Below are positions 1 through 9,038 of a stretch of 64,000 nucleotides of DNA, piece after piece; the first letter of the stretch is position 1; every line of letters begins with the position of its first letter. Source of the DNA: Lustribacter sp965277075 (lineage in GTDB: Bacteria; Vulcanimicrobiota; Vulcanimicrobiia; Vulcanimicrobiales; Vulcanimicrobiaceae); assembly GCA_965277075.1 (NCBI GenBank), contig OZ255707.1, positions 2,480,001 through 2,544,000 of the forward strand. Direction: 5' to 3'. Position numbers and translations under genes: made by a program. The notes under the pieces are model-generated. The model worked only from the letters and a program-made list of their open reading frames with translations. It did no database searches and was not told the origin of the DNA.

Positions 1-1
1 G

Positions 2-559
2 TTTCTCGCCTACGAAGCGACGCGCTCGCTGCGGCTCGCCGCGGGTACGGTGCAGACGCCGCTGCAAGCCGCGACGGTCAACCGTGTCGCGAGCCGGCCT
101 GTCGTCGCACCGATCCTGCGCGCCGGTCTCGGTTTGCTGCCCGGTTTTCTCGCGTGCATCGATGACGCCGAAGTCGCGCACTTGGGTTTTTATCGGGATC
201 CGGCCACGCTCGAGCCGGTCCCGTACTATGCAAACATGCCGCATCGGCTCGACGATCGCGACGTCTTCGTCCTCGACCCGATGCTCGCGACCGGCAACAG
301 CGGTGCGGCCGCGCTCGGCTTACTCGAAACGCGCGGCGCCGCGTCGATCACGTTCGTGTGCTTGATCGCCGCTCCCGAGGGCATCGCAACGCTGACCGCT
401 TCACATCCCGGGGTTCGCATCGTCACCGCGGCGATCGACGACCACCTCAACTCACACGGTTACATCGTTCCCGGGCTCGGCGACGCCGGGGATCGCATGT
501 TCGGATCGGCGACATCGTTGCCGATTTCGGCGCGCGCGGCCGCGGGTCTCGCCGGATAG
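2..559 (+). CDS. upp: Uracil phosphoribosyltransferase (5' end outside window)
   Basis: Pyrimidine salvage: uracil + PRPP gives UMP, in the cytosol. The frame is open from base 2, so the first residues (start FLAYEATRSL) are the interior of the protein and the N-terminus lies upstream. Family motifs visible: TPLQAATVNR, then PILRAGLGLLPG, then the PRPP-binding loop VLDPMLATGNSGAAAL, and a C-terminal uracil-site stretch SHGYIVPGLGDAGDRMFG. A GTG at 50 could be mistaken for the start but would remove conserved sequence. Family length is about 205-210 residues, so roughly 20 are missing. upp next to dCMP deaminase, wecB and the ATP synthase operon is a typical Bacillota-style neighbourhood. Confidence 0.95.
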   Translation, partial: FLAYEATRSLRLAAGTVQTPLQAATVNRVASRPVVAPILRAGLGLLPGFLACIDDAEVAHLGFYRDPATLEPVPYYANMPHRLDDRDVFVLDPMLATGNSGAAALGLLETRGAASITFVCLIAAPEGIATLTASHPGVRIVTAAIDDHLNSHGYIVPGLGDAGDRMFGSATSLPISARAAAGLAG

Positions 560-608
560 TCGCAAGCAGGGTGAGCGCGGTCGCCGACAGCGAAAGGAGC
601 GCCCGACC

Positions 609-1694
609 GTGCGGGCACTTCTCATTTTGCGACCAAACGCGGCGACGCGTCCGGGGGGCGACGTCGTTCACGCTGAGTCGACGGCAAGCGCCCTGCGTCT
701 CCTGGGCGTCGAGGCGAACATCGTCCGGACGTTCGAACCGGACGCCCGCGGCTACGATGTCGCGCACGTGTTCGGCGTCTTCGAACCGTCGACGGCCACT
801 CGCCAAATCGCGTCGCTTGCCGCGACGCGCACACCGCTCGTCCTCTCGCCGATCTGGCTCGACCTCGGGGCCTTTTTCGCCGTAGCGCCACGGCTCGAAG
901 CGGCGCTGGGCCGGCGTAGCCCGGGGGTCATCGGGCGCCGTCTTGCTCGCATCAGGACCGACGAGCAGCGCCTCACAACGCGTGGCCCGGCCGCGCGCGT
1001 CGCCGAACGCCGGCGCGCGGAGCAGCGTGCCTTGATGCAGCGCGGCGACGTTCTGCTCCCGGCAAGCAACATCGAGGCGTACCTCTACAGTACCGCGTTG
1101 AAGCTCTCGGCCGTCCCGTTCGTCGTCGCCCCGGTCGGTGTCGAGCGCCGCGCGTTCGAGCTCGAACGCCCTGCGAAGCGCACGGGCCTACTCTGTTGCG
1201 CGCGGATCGAACCCAAGAAGAATCAGGCCGCCCTGCTGTATGCCGTGCGCGACGTCGACGTCGACGTGACCCTCGTCGGTCAAGCTCACGATGCACGGTA
1301 TCTGGCGTTGTGCAAGAAGCTCGCCACGCCGCGCGTGCGCTTCGTCGATCATGTGCGGCGGGAAGAAGCGTTCGCGTTGATGGCGCGGACAGCCGTGCAC
1401 GTGCACCCGTCGTGGTTCGAGAGCCCGGGCTTGTCCTCGCTCGAGGCCGCCGCCGCCGGAGCACATTTGGTCGTCGGCGACCGCGGTACAGAGCGTGAAT
1501 ACTTCGAAGGTCACGTCGAGTACGCCGATCCGGCCGATCCGGGATCGATCCACGCCGCCGTCGTGCGTGCGCTCGACCGTCCGCCGCGATACCCCGGCGA
1601 CCCCTTCGAGTGCGCCGTTCGCAGCCGTACGTGGGAACGGACCGCCGAGGCGACGCTCGAGGCATACGAGCGCGCCATCGCCGTTCACGGCTGA
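609..1694 (+). CDS. Glycosyltransferase family 4
   Basis: 361-residue GT-B fold retaining glycosyltransferase, probably cytosolic and membrane-associated, acting on a cell-surface polysaccharide or glycolipid. GTG start with an AAAGGAG Shine-Dalgarno about 10 bases upstream. The C-terminal Glycos_transf_1 half shows GLLCCARIEPKKNQAALL (about 198-215) and the donor-site EX7E region ESPGLSSLEAAAAG (about 276-289). Its stop is immediately followed by the start of a second GT4, so the pair is co-transcribed. Sugar specificity cannot be read from sequence; the neighbouring wecA/wecB suggests GlcNAc- or ManNAc-containing surface glycans. Confidence 0.85.
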   Translation: MRALLILRPNAATRPGGDVVHAESTASALRLLGVEANIVRTFEPDARGYDVAHVFGVFEPSTATRQIASLAATRTPLVLSPIWLDLGAFFAVAPRLEAALGRRSPGVIGRRLARIRTDEQRLTTRGPAARVAERRRAEQRALMQRGDVLLPASNIEAYLYSTALKLSAVPFVVAPVGVERRAFELERPAKRTGLLCCARIEPKKNQAALLYAVRDVDVDVTLVGQAHDARYLALCKKLATPRVRFVDHVRREEAFALMARTAVHVHPSWFESPGLSSLEAAAAGAHLVVGDRGTEREYFEGHVEYADPADPGSIHAAVVRALDRPPRYPGDPFECAVRSRTWERTAEATLEAYERAIAVHG

Positions 1695-2858
1695 ATGCGC
1701 ATTCTCGTTGCGGCGGAGCGCCTCGGACCCGGCGGCGGCATGGAACGCTACTTGGACGTCGTCCTCCCCGCGCTTGTCGCCCGCGGCGCCCGCGTACACG
1801 TCGTGGCACGCCGCATCGAGGAGCTGCCACCGGGAATCACGGCCGAAGTTGTCGATTGGTCGGACGAACACGACGCCCCGGCGGCCGCGGCACGCTCTCT
1901 CGTCGACGGGGCCTTGCGATCCTTCGCGCCCGATCTCGCCGTTGCCGAGAATGTCATGGACGCGGGAATCGTTGAAGCGTTGCGCGCCGCGCCGCGCTTC
2001 GCATATCGATTACACGATCATCGGCCGTTTTGTCCGAACGGCGATCGCGTCTACCCGCGCGGTCGAACGACGTGCACGACCCCGCTCGGCGTGGGCTGCG
2101 CCGTGCACGCGCTCGTCAGTGGCTGCGCGTACGGGCCGAAGCCCCGCACGCTGCGGTTGATCCGCGAGCGGTGCCGCTTGCGCGACGCGATCGACGCCGC
2201 CGACATCGTGTTCGTCTCGTCGGCGTATCTCGCCGATCGCGCAATCGAGAGCGGCGTCGTGCACCCGGCGCTGATCACGGTTGCGCCTCCGCTGGCCGAC
2301 GCCGCCTTCTGCGCTGCACCCACCTTCGGCCGCGCACGCATCGTGATCTTCATCGGCCGCATCGTTCCGCAGAAGGGGCTCGATTCGCTGGTTCGCGCCG
2401 TCGCTCGTATCGACCGCGCGCGCCGGCCGGCCGTCCATGCGTTCGGAACCGGTCCGGCGTCGTCCGACGTGCGCGCGCTCGCGGCGCGACTCGACGTCGA
2501 CGTGCAGATGCCGGGCTTCGCGTCGCCGGTCGACCTGCGCTCGGCGCTCGACGAAGCCGCATTTCTCGCGTTGCCGTCACGCTGGGCCGAGCCGTTTGGA
2601 TACGCCGGGATCGAGGCTTTCGCCCGCGGACGCACCGTCGCAGCGTATACCGGCGGCGGGATCGGCGAATGGCTTAGGCCCGGAGAGAACGGCTGCAGCG
2701 TCGCGTCCGGCGACGAGGACGCATTCGCCGGTTCGATCGCACGGCTGCTCGACGATGCGCCCGAACGTGCGCGGCTCGCAGCACACGCGCGGATGACCGC
2801 GGAGCGTTTCCGGCTCCGACCGGCGATCGACCATTTTCTATGCGCGGCGTACGGCTGA
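1695..2858 (+). CDS. Glycosyltransferase family 4
   Basis: 387-residue GT4 enzyme. ATG directly abuts the TGA of the previous GT4, indicating translational coupling. N-terminal glycine loop GPGGGMERYL (about 12-21) is the acceptor-domain signature; the C-terminal half has FIGRIVPQKGLDSLVRA (about 218-234) and the EX7E-type EPFGYAGIEAFARG (about 297-310). A Cys-containing segment (about 114-142: FCPNGDRVYPRG, then CTTPLGVGC) recalls GT4 proteins with a small Cys cluster between the two Rossmann halves. Its 3' end overlaps the convergent membrane protein gene by 21 bases. Substrate unknown. Confidence 0.85.
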   Translation: MRILVAAERLGPGGGMERYLDVVLPALVARGARVHVVARRIEELPPGITAEVVDWSDEHDAPAAAARSLVDGALRSFAPDLAVAENVMDAGIVEALRAAPRFAYRLHDHRPFCPNGDRVYPRGRTTCTTPLGVGCAVHALVSGCAYGPKPRTLRLIRERCRLRDAIDAADIVFVSSAYLADRAIESGVVHPALITVAPPLADAAFCAAPTFGRARIVIFIGRIVPQKGLDSLVRAVARIDRARRPAVHAFGTGPASSDVRALAARLDVDVQMPGFASPVDLRSALDEAAFLALPSRWAEPFGYAGIEAFARGRTVAAYTGGGIGEWLRPGENGCSVASGDEDAFAGSIARLLDDAPERARLAAHARMTAERFRLRPAIDHFLCAAYG

Positions 2859-4205
2859 CGAAACGCGTGGTGCGCGGGTACCTTCGGTCGATGAAATCCA
2901 AACGGCAAAACCGAGCGCGAGCGCGAGCCCGATGATGTCGCCGGCGGCCGCGACCGGCGCACGGTGCATCAGTGCGACGAACTCTTGCGCGGCAACGACG
3001 AACGAGACGCTTCCGAGCGTCCCGCCGAACGGCACGAGCGTGCCGAGCGCGGCCGAGACGACCGACGCAACGATCAGAACGCGAGTCGCGCCGATCGCAA
3101 CGGAGCCGCGAATGCGGGTGAGAGCCGGGCCGAGACCGATGCACAGCAGAAATGATGCGTCCGCATAGCGCCGTTCGCCGTAATTCAGCGCGCCGTAATC
3201 GTTGGTGAAGACGACGATCGTCGCAAGATAGACACCGGTCGCCGCGAGAATCGCAATTGCGAGGCGCTGCTCGTTCGGCCGACCGCGGAGCATCAGCGCG
3301 AACCCGTAGCCGCAGATCAGGACGAGCGGTGTATACGCGAGCAATCCTTTTGCGCCGACGAGCACGTACACCGCGTACGCCGCGTACTCACGGGGACCGG
3401 CAAACGCGAAGATCGACGGGTCGGCTTTGTGAAAGGGCGACGACGGATCGCTCCACGACGCCGCGTTGAGCGCCGGAGGAATGAGCGCGTCGGAAACGTG
3501 CAGATTGTATGCGAGTTGCAGCGCGACGATCGGGAGCGCCGCGGCGAGCGCAACGGCCCAACGTTGCGGTGCGGCGCCCCAGAGCAGAACGACGCCGGTG
3601 AGCGTGAGCGCGAACGCGCCCGCGTCGAAGGCGACCATCAGGGCCAGGAAGAGACCGCCGAACACCGCATGTCCGGCGCCTTCGCGAACACGCACGAGGT
3701 GGTAGCAGCCGGCGAGCGCCGCCGCACCCGCCGGAACGTGGTTGGAAAAGACGGTCGCGTAGGGCAGCGCCAGCGTTCCGAGGCCGGCCAGCGTGGCGGC
3801 CGCCGTCGCGGCTCGGACACCGACGTCCAGTCGCCGCGCCAGCGCAAACGTGTACGCGCATCCGAGCGCGAACCAGATGCCGACCGTCCCGAGCGTCACG
3901 ACATAGATGGCCGTGCCGGGAGTGCGGGTAAACGTCACGCCGGCCGGTGCAACGATGCGGGCGATGCCCGCTCCGATCAGCGCGAGAGCCGGCGGCTTGT
4001 CCGAATACATATGACCACCGAAGGGGTATTTGTCCTCGATCGCCACGGCGAACCGCGACTGTTCGATAGCAAAGGTGCCGTCGGTCACGAGCGCGTCGAC
4101 CGTCGCAAATCGCGAACCGTCATTCCACGAGAGAACGTGCGGTTTCGTCAGACATGCGTAGACCGCCAAGGCCACGAAAAAGATCACGATCGTGCGCCGG
4201 TCCAC
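2838..4205 (-). CDS. Multi-pass membrane protein, GT-C/PMT-like glycosyltransferase
   Basis: About 455 residues, around 10 predicted membrane segments. An early membrane helix is followed by a periplasmic loop with an acidic site (SWNDGSRFATVDALV) and the GT-C signature YSDKPPALALIG, as in ArnT/PMT-like enzymes that take sugars from polyprenyl-phosphate donors. Start uncertain: GTG at 4205 sits just before the first membrane helix; ATG at 4352 would add about 49 Arg-rich, low-complexity residues and crowd the divergent dCMP deaminase start at 4386. No strong SD is seen for either. The 3' end overlaps the upstream GT4 gene tail to tail. Function inferred from fold only. Confidence 0.7.
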   Translation of the reverse strand: MDRRTIVIFFVALAVYACLTKPHVLSWNDGSRFATVDALVTDGTFAIEQSRFAVAIEDKYPFGGHMYSDKPPALALIGAGIARIVAPAGVTFTRTPGTAIYVVTLGTVGIWFALGCAYTFALARRLDVGVRAATAAATLAGLGTLALPYATVFSNHVPAGAAALAGCYHLVRVREGAGHAVFGGLFLALMVAFDAGAFALTLTGVVLLWGAAPQRWAVALAAALPIVALQLAYNLHVSDALIPPALNAASWSDPSSPFHKADPSIFAFAGPREYAAYAVYVLVGAKGLLAYTPLVLICGYGFALMLRGRPNEQRLAIAILAATGVYLATIVVFTNDYGALNYGERRYADASFLLCIGLGPALTRIRGSVAIGATRVLIVASVVSAALGTLVPFGGTLGSVSFVVAAQEFVALMHRAPVAAAGDIIGLALALGFAVWISSTEGTRAPRVSSAVRRA

Positions 4206-4385
4206 GGGTCCGGGTTGTCGCGTGCGCTGTGCCCGTTCCCGCTCGCCGGTTCTGCCCGCTACACGATCAGGTCGACGAGCTATCGACAGATCGACACGGC
4301 GAACCACAAAAATCGGCTTGAGTTCGAATCGGCGAAGGCGGGGCGGTCTCATGGGGCGCGCCGAATATCCAGCGGCGGTGACACG

Positions 4386-4826
4386 ATGGTAGCACGGCCC
4401 AGCTGGGACGACTATTTTATGGAGATCGCGCGCACCGTGGCGACGCGCGCGACCTGTCCGCGCGCGTCCGTCGGCGCATTGCTCACGCGCGAGCATCGCA
4501 TTCTCACGACCGGCTATAACGGCGCGCCGCGCGGCGTCGCGCACTGTACCGATGCGGGCTGCCTGCTCGTGCACGGGCATTGTCAGCGAGCCACCCACGC
4601 CGAGGCGAACGCGATCGTTCAAGGTGCGTTGCACGGTGTCGGCCTCGCCGGTGCGACGGCCTACTGCACGCACGAGCCGTGCGTGAACTGCACGAAACTT
4701 CTCATCAGCGCGGGCGTAGAGCGCATCGTCTATGAGACGGCCTATCCGGACGCCGTGGCGAGTGAGCTCCTCGCGGAGGCGGGCGTGAAGGTCGAACGCT
4801 TCAGCGGCGTCGGCGCCCTCGCATGA
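4386..4826 (+). CDS. comEB: Deoxycytidylate (dCMP) deaminase, ComEB-like
   Basis: 146 residues. Zn-dependent deamination of dCMP to dUMP, feeding thymidylate synthesis. Zinc-binding and catalytic motifs are visible: HAEANAI (about 69-75) and PCVNC (about 98-102), plus the family N-terminus SWDDYFMEIARTVATRATC and the TGYNGAPRG loop. ATG chosen because it gives a full-length family N-terminus; longer in-frame extension upstream is only antisense of the membrane protein. The stop overlaps the wecA start by 4 bases (ATGA). Its place between upp and wecA/wecB matches the clostridial arrangement. Confidence 0.93.
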   Translation: MVARPSWDDYFMEIARTVATRATCPRASVGALLTREHRILTTGYNGAPRGVAHCTDAGCLLVHGHCQRATHAEANAIVQGALHGVGLAGATAYCTHEPCVNCTKLLISAGVERIVYETAYPDAVASELLAEAGVKVERFSGVGALA

Positions 4827-5869
4827 CCCCGCTGACCCTGCTCCTGGTCCTCGCGGCCGTCGTGTTGCTCGCGGCGCTGACGGCAGCATTCGCGACGCCG
4901 CTCGTCCGCAAGCTCGCGACGCACGTCGGCATGGTCGACGAAATCGGCGAACGACGCATGCACGAGCAACCGAAGCCGCGCATCGGCGGAATAGCGGTCT
5001 TTCTCGGTTTCGCGTTCGCGCTCTTCTCGACGCTCGGCTATCTGATCGCCCGCAATCAGCTACACGACTTCGAGAAAATTCACGACGTGATCGGGCTGCT
5101 CTTCGGCGGCACGTTGATCCTGATGGTCGGCATCTGGGACGACATCATGGGCATGCGTCCGCGCAACAAATTCGTCGCGCAGATCGTCGTCGCGGGTATA
5201 TCGCTGCTCTACGGATTCGTCATCAAGGACATCGAGAACCCGTTTCACCGCGGCGATTACATCCACTTCGCGGTGCCGTGGAACTACGCGATCTCGCTGA
5301 TCTGGTACGTCGGCATGATGAACGCTATCAACTTCATCGACGGGCTCGACGGCTTGCTCTCGGGGCTCACCGCGATTTCGGGCACGTCGCTCGCGATCAT
5401 CGCCGTCGGGCACGGCCATCCCGAACTCGCGCTCGTGCTCGCCGCATTGGTCGGCGGGACGCTCGGCTTTCTGCCGTTCAACTACAATCCGGCGACGATC
5501 ATTCTCGGCGATTCGGGGGCGCTGTTCATCGGCTACGTGTTTGCGACCGTTTCGATCATCGGCACGTCCAAAACCGCGTTTACGATCTCGCTGCTGATTC
5601 CGCTCGTCGTTCTCGCGCTGCCCGTTCTCGACACCGTGTTCACGATCATTCGCCGTACGAGCAAGGGAAAAAAGATCACCGAAGGCGATCGGGGCCACTT
5701 TCATCACCAGCTCGTCTTTCGATTCGGCCTCAACGTACGCCAAGCGGTGCTGTTGATCTACGCATTGTGCGTCGTGCTCGGCGTCGTCGCATTTTTGCTC
5801 TCCGGCGGCATCGGCTCGCTCCGCCTCGCGCAAGCCGGAACCGCCATCATGGCGGGTACACCGCCGTAG
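4823..5869 (+). CDS. wecA: Undecaprenyl-phosphate GlcNAc-1-phosphate transferase (WecA/TagO)
   Basis: 348-residue polytopic membrane protein of the MraY/WecA family: transfers GlcNAc-1-P from UDP-GlcNAc to undecaprenyl phosphate, the first step of many surface polysaccharides. Motifs in order: PRIGGIAVFLG (about 53-63), the DD-containing IWDDIMG (about 108), NFIDGLDGL (about 171-179), GDSGALFIGY (about 230-239) and the His-rich GHFHHQL (about 291-297) typical of WecA. Overlaps dCMP deaminase by 4 bases upstream and wecB by one base (TAG/GTG) downstream, so the three are one translational unit. Confidence 0.92.
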   Translation: MTPLTLLLVLAAVVLLAALTAAFATPLVRKLATHVGMVDEIGERRMHEQPKPRIGGIAVFLGFAFALFSTLGYLIARNQLHDFEKIHDVIGLLFGGTLILMVGIWDDIMGMRPRNKFVAQIVVAGISLLYGFVIKDIENPFHRGDYIHFAVPWNYAISLIWYVGMMNAINFIDGLDGLLSGLTAISGTSLAIIAVGHGHPELALVLAALVGGTLGFLPFNYNPATIILGDSGALFIGYVFATVSIIGTSKTAFTISLLIPLVVLALPVLDTVFTIIRRTSKGKKITEGDRGHFHHQLVFRFGLNVRQAVLLIYALCVVLGVVAFLLSGGIGSLRLAQAGTAIMAGTPP

Positions 5870-7059
5870 TGAACGGACGCAACGGCAGCGGCGCGAACGA
5901 AGCGCCGCTAAAAGTCATGACGGTGATGGGCACGCGTCCCGACACGATCAAAATGGCACCGGTCGTTGCGGCCTTGCGTCGCGCCGGGCCGGCGATCGAA
6001 CCGATCGTCTGCGTGACGGCGCAGCACCGCGAAATGCTCGACGAAGTGCTGCGGCTCTTTGCCGTCGTCCCCGACATCGATCTCGACATCATGACGAAGA
6101 CGCAGTCGCTCACCGACGTGACGACGCGCGTGTTGATCGGGATGGAACGCGTGTTTGCCGAGCACCGGCCGGACGTCGTGCTCGTGCACGGCGATACGAC
6201 GACGTCCACGGCGACGGCGCTCGCCGCATTCTATGCCGGCGTGCGGGTCGGCCACGTCGAGGCGGGCCTGCGCACGGCGACGATTCGCGAACCGTTTCCC
6301 GAAGAGCTCAACCGGCGCGTCACGAGCGCGATTGCGAGCTTCCATTTCGCGCCGACGCTGCGAGCGAAAGCGAATCTCGAGGCGGAGCGGACCGACGACG
6401 CGGCGATCGTGGTCACCGGGAATACGGTGATCGACGCGTTCCTTGCGGCGACCGAGCTGCTCGCCGGCCGGCCCGCGCCCGCGGTGGTGGCGGCGCTCGA
6501 TCCCGCGCGTCCGTTGATCTTCGTGACCGCGCACCGCCGCGAGAATCACGCGGCGATGGCCGCCATCGCCGGGGCGATTCGTACGATCGCTGCGTTTCCC
6601 GAACGGCCGCAAATTCTCTGGCCGGTGCATCCTTCGCCGCAGGTCGGCCCGGTCGTGCACGCGGCCCTCGGCGGCGTCGCCGGGGTCACGCTGACCGACC
6701 CGCTCGACTACGCGGCCACGGTTGCCGCGGTCGGCGCGTCGCGGTTCGTGCTGACCGATTCCGGCGGTCTGCAAGAAGAAGCGCCGACGCTCGGCAAGCC
6801 GGTGCTCGTCATGCGCCGGGAAACCGAACGGCCGGAGGGCCTGGCCGCGGGCACACTGCGGCTGGTCGGAGCGGATCCCGTCGAGATCGCGGCCTGGAGC
6901 CGGCGCCTCCTCGACGACGACGCCGGCGTGTACACGGCCATGGCCCACGCATCCAATCCGTACGGGGACGGACGCGCCGCCGAACGGATCGTGGCGTGGC
7001 TTTTATGGCGGTTGCGACGAGGTCCCAAGCCGGATGAGTTTCTCGCCGCGGCGGCATGA
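5869..7059 (+). CDS. wecB: UDP-N-acetylglucosamine 2-epimerase (non-hydrolysing)
   Basis: 396 residues from GTG 5869 (alternative ATG at 5917, residue 17, at the MTVMGTRPD family start; the N-terminal extension is Gly/Asn-rich and may not be translated). Interconverts UDP-GlcNAc and UDP-ManNAc. Motifs: MGTRPDTIKMAPVV, HGDTTTSTAT, GHVEAGLRT, FPEELNRR, TAHRRENH and DSGGLQEEAPTLGKP. With wecA it supplies precursors for a ManNAc-containing surface glycan, consistent with the two GT4 genes upstream. Ends with ATGA overlap into the atpI-like gene, linking envelope genes to the ATP synthase operon. Confidence 0.93.
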   Translation: MNGRNGSGANEAPLKVMTVMGTRPDTIKMAPVVAALRRAGPAIEPIVCVTAQHREMLDEVLRLFAVVPDIDLDIMTKTQSLTDVTTRVLIGMERVFAEHRPDVVLVHGDTTTSTATALAAFYAGVRVGHVEAGLRTATIREPFPEELNRRVTSAIASFHFAPTLRAKANLEAERTDDAAIVVTGNTVIDAFLAATELLAGRPAPAVVAALDPARPLIFVTAHRRENHAAMAAIAGAIRTIAAFPERPQILWPVHPSPQVGPVVHAALGGVAGVTLTDPLDYAATVAAVGASRFVLTDSGGLQEEAPTLGKPVLVMRRETERPEGLAAGTLRLVGADPVEIAAWSRRLLDDDAGVYTAMAHASNPYGDGRAAERIVAWLLWRLRRGPKPDEFLAAAA

Positions 7060-7496
7060 CGGATGCGTCAAATGTATTGGAGGTGAAGCCGAAAAGCGGC
7101 GACAATACGCAGGGCGCCGACACCGCGGCTGCATTAAGCGCGTATAACGCGCGAAAGCGGTCGGTCGGCTTTCAAGCTGTGTTATTGCTGCTCCCGATCG
7201 CCGTGATGATGGCGATTTGGTCTCCGGTGCTGGGTTTCGACCTGATCCTGGGGGGGTTCTGCGGCCTCGGCAATATGTGGCTGGTCATGCGCAACAACGA
7301 GCGTCTCCTCGACGGGCGGCGCTCGCCTGGTGTGTACGGCGCTACGAACCTGGCTCGGATCCTTGGTGTCGGTTTTGCTCCGGTGGTCTCTGCGATGACC
7401 GGCCCGTGGTGGTCGATGGGAATTGCGCTCGCCGGATTTTTTACGCCGCTCGTTCTGTATGCGTTTGCGCTGCGACGCGAGTTTTCAACGGGGTAA
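7056..7496 (+). CDS. AtpI-like membrane protein at head of ATP synthase operon
   Basis: 146 residues with four hydrophobic segments (about 38-55, 60-76, 102-118, 119-138) after a hydrophilic N-terminus of about 33 residues. Sequence similarity to known AtpI is weak by eye; the assignment rests mainly on size, topology and position immediately before atpB, where AtpI (proposed c-ring assembly or ion-transport helper) is usually found. Starts in a 4-base overlap with wecB and ends 3 bases before atpB. Confidence 0.6.
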   Translation: MTDASNVLEVKPKSGDNTQGADTAAALSAYNARKRSVGFQAVLLLLPIAVMMAIWSPVLGFDLILGGFCGLGNMWLVMRNNERLLDGRRSPGVYGATNLARILGVGFAPVVSAMTGPWWSMGIALAGFFTPLVLYAFALRREFSTG

Positions 7497-7499
7497 GTC

Positions 7500-8267
7500 G
7501 TGCACGAAAAAGTCGGAGATCATCCGCTCTGGAATTGGCCCCTCGTCGGACCGGTGCATGCGGATACCATTCTCACGACTTGGGTCGTCATGGTTCTCTC
7601 GCTCGCGTTCTTCTGGTATCTTGGCCAATCGTATCGCACGAACGTGGTCAACAAAACGCAAGCGACGTTCGAGGGCGTCATCAACTATCTCGCTGATCTC
7701 TCGTTAGGAACGCTCGGCCGCAAGGGCGAGGGTTTCGTACCGATTTTCGTCGGCATTTTCTTCTTCATCTGGATTCTCAACCAGTTCGGGCTCCTGCCGT
7801 TCAAGCAGCTCGGACTGCCGTTCGGCGGTTCGCCGACGGCCGACCTCAACACGACGGCGGCGCTTGCGCTCTTCGTGTTTTTCGGCATCCAGTTCGTCGC
7901 GATTCGTCAGAGTGGGCTCGGCGCATACAAGCATCTCGCGCAGCCGTTCGCAGCGCTTCTCCCGATCAACGTCATCGAAGAGATCGCGCGTCCGGTCGTG
8001 TTGGCGATGCGGCTCGCGTTCAACATTCTCGCCGGCGATCTGCTGTTATTCGTCGTCGCGACGATTATCGCGGCGCACGTCACGATCGGCCCCGTCAACC
8101 TATCGCTCGTCGCAACGGTCGTTCCGTTCGGCGTCGAGTTTTTCAATTTTTTCATCGGGACGATTCAAGCGTTCGTGTTCACGCTCTTGACGATCGTCTA
8201 TCTCGCGCTTGCGACACAAGGCCACGACGACGAGTCGTACGCCGCGCCCGAAGCGCTCGCCCACTAA
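7500..8267 (+). CDS. atpB: ATP synthase F0 subunit a
   Basis: 255 residues, GTG start. Membrane stator subunit forming the proton half-channels against the c-ring. The essential-Arg helix is recognisable as RPVVLAMRLAFNILAGDLLL (about 167-186), and the last helices carry GVEFFNFFIGTIQAFVFTLL with the conserved Gln. An N-terminal hydrophilic segment including HPLWNWPLVG is typical of subunit a. Followed by atpE after 30 bases containing its SD. Confidence 0.93.
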   Translation: MHEKVGDHPLWNWPLVGPVHADTILTTWVVMVLSLAFFWYLGQSYRTNVVNKTQATFEGVINYLADLSLGTLGRKGEGFVPIFVGIFFFIWILNQFGLLPFKQLGLPFGGSPTADLNTTAALALFVFFGIQFVAIRQSGLGAYKHLAQPFAALLPINVIEEIARPVVLAMRLAFNILAGDLLLFVVATIIAAHVTIGPVNLSLVATVVPFGVEFFNFFIGTIQAFVFTLLTIVYLALATQGHDDESYAAPEALAH

Positions 8268-8297
8268 CCGGTGTTTGAGACCTAGAAAGGTATCGTT

Positions 8298-8585
8298 GTG
8301 AGTTCTGAGAGCCTCCTCGTCGCAGTCCTGATTCTCGGCTTTTCGCTGATCGTTTTCGGCGTCGCCGTCGGATCGGCGATCGGTGACGGTATCGTAGCCT
8401 CGAAGGCGGTCGAATCGATCGCGCGCCAGCCTGAAGCGCGCGGCAACATCTTCACGTTCTTCTTCCTAGGCGTCGGTATTCTGGAAGCGTTCCCGATCAT
8501 CGCGCTGGTGCTCGGATTCTATCTGTTCTTCGTTGTGGCCAACGTGCCGTCGCTCGTCGGCACCTTGCTCAAGAGCGTTCACTAG
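8298..8585 (+). CDS. atpE: ATP synthase F0 subunit c
   Basis: 95-residue two-helix proteolipid forming the rotor ring. GTG start preceded by AGAAAGG. The polar loop ARQPEARG (about 42-49) and the ion-binding Glu63 in GILEAFPII are clear. The residue after the Glu is Ala, and the Gln/Ser-Thr/Tyr set of sodium-binding c-rings is absent, so proton coupling is expected. Helix 1 has the glycine/alanine-rich packing motif GVAVGSAIGDG, with an unusual Asp at position 30 near its cytoplasmic end. Confidence 0.94.
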   Translation: MSSESLLVAVLILGFSLIVFGVAVGSAIGDGIVASKAVESIARQPEARGNIFTFFFLGVGILEAFPIIALVLGFYLFFVVANVPSLVGTLLKSVH

Positions 8586-8600
8586 GCCGGAGCGCGCCGC

Positions 8601-9038
8601 ATGCTGCTGAGCCTCGACGGGACGCTGGTCGTCCAACTCGTCAATTTCGTCATCTTCCTCGCGATCCTCAACGCGATCTTTTTGAAGCCGGTCGGTGCGG
8701 CGATCGCGAGGCGCCGCGCGTACATCGACGGCGTCGCGTCGGATATCGAGAAGTTTGAAGCGGAGCGCAAGACGCTCGGCGTGGAGGCCGATGAAAAGCG
8801 CGCGGCCGCTCGGCGCGCCGCGGACGCCACGATCGGCGCAGCGCGCGCAACGGGGCAAAACGAGGCGGCCGTCATCGTCGCAGATCACCAAGCGCAAGCG
8901 AATGCGATCGCCGCGGAGGCGCAAGCGACGGTCGCGCTCGAGATCGCGCAGGCGCGCATGACCGAACGCGACGTCGTCGAGTCGCTGGCGCAGACGATGC
9001 TCGAACGCGCCGTCGGTCCGGAGATGGCCGCGCGATGA
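8601..9038 (+). CDS. atpF': ATP synthase F0 subunit b (b'-type)
   Basis: 145 residues: one N-terminal membrane helix (about 8-27, QLVNFVIFLAILNAIFLKPV) followed by a long charged Ala-rich coiled coil. This is the peripheral stalk. The helix-then-KPV pattern is the b-subunit hallmark. A second, different b-like gene follows with a 4-base overlap, so this organism probably builds a b/b' heterodimer as cyanobacteria and alphaproteobacteria do; by the usual order (b' before b) this copy is labelled b'. ATG start 15 bases after atpE. Confidence 0.85.
   Translation: MLLSLDGTLVVQLVNFVIFLAILNAIFLKPVGAAIARRRAYIDGVASDIEKFEAERKTLGVEADEKRAAARRAADATIGAARATGQNEAAVIVADHQAQANAIAAEAQATVALEIAQARMTERDVVESLAQTMLERAVGPEMAAR

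Noticed and set aside
3429..4826. Long plus-strand frame ahead of and including dCMP deaminase
   Set aside because: Only the last 146 codons match a family; the rest is antisense of the membrane protein gene and is Arg-rich, as expected from a high-GC shadow.
5278..5868. N-terminal extension of wecB
   Set aside because: Lies over wecA in another frame and is Arg-rich; family similarity starts only at about 5917.
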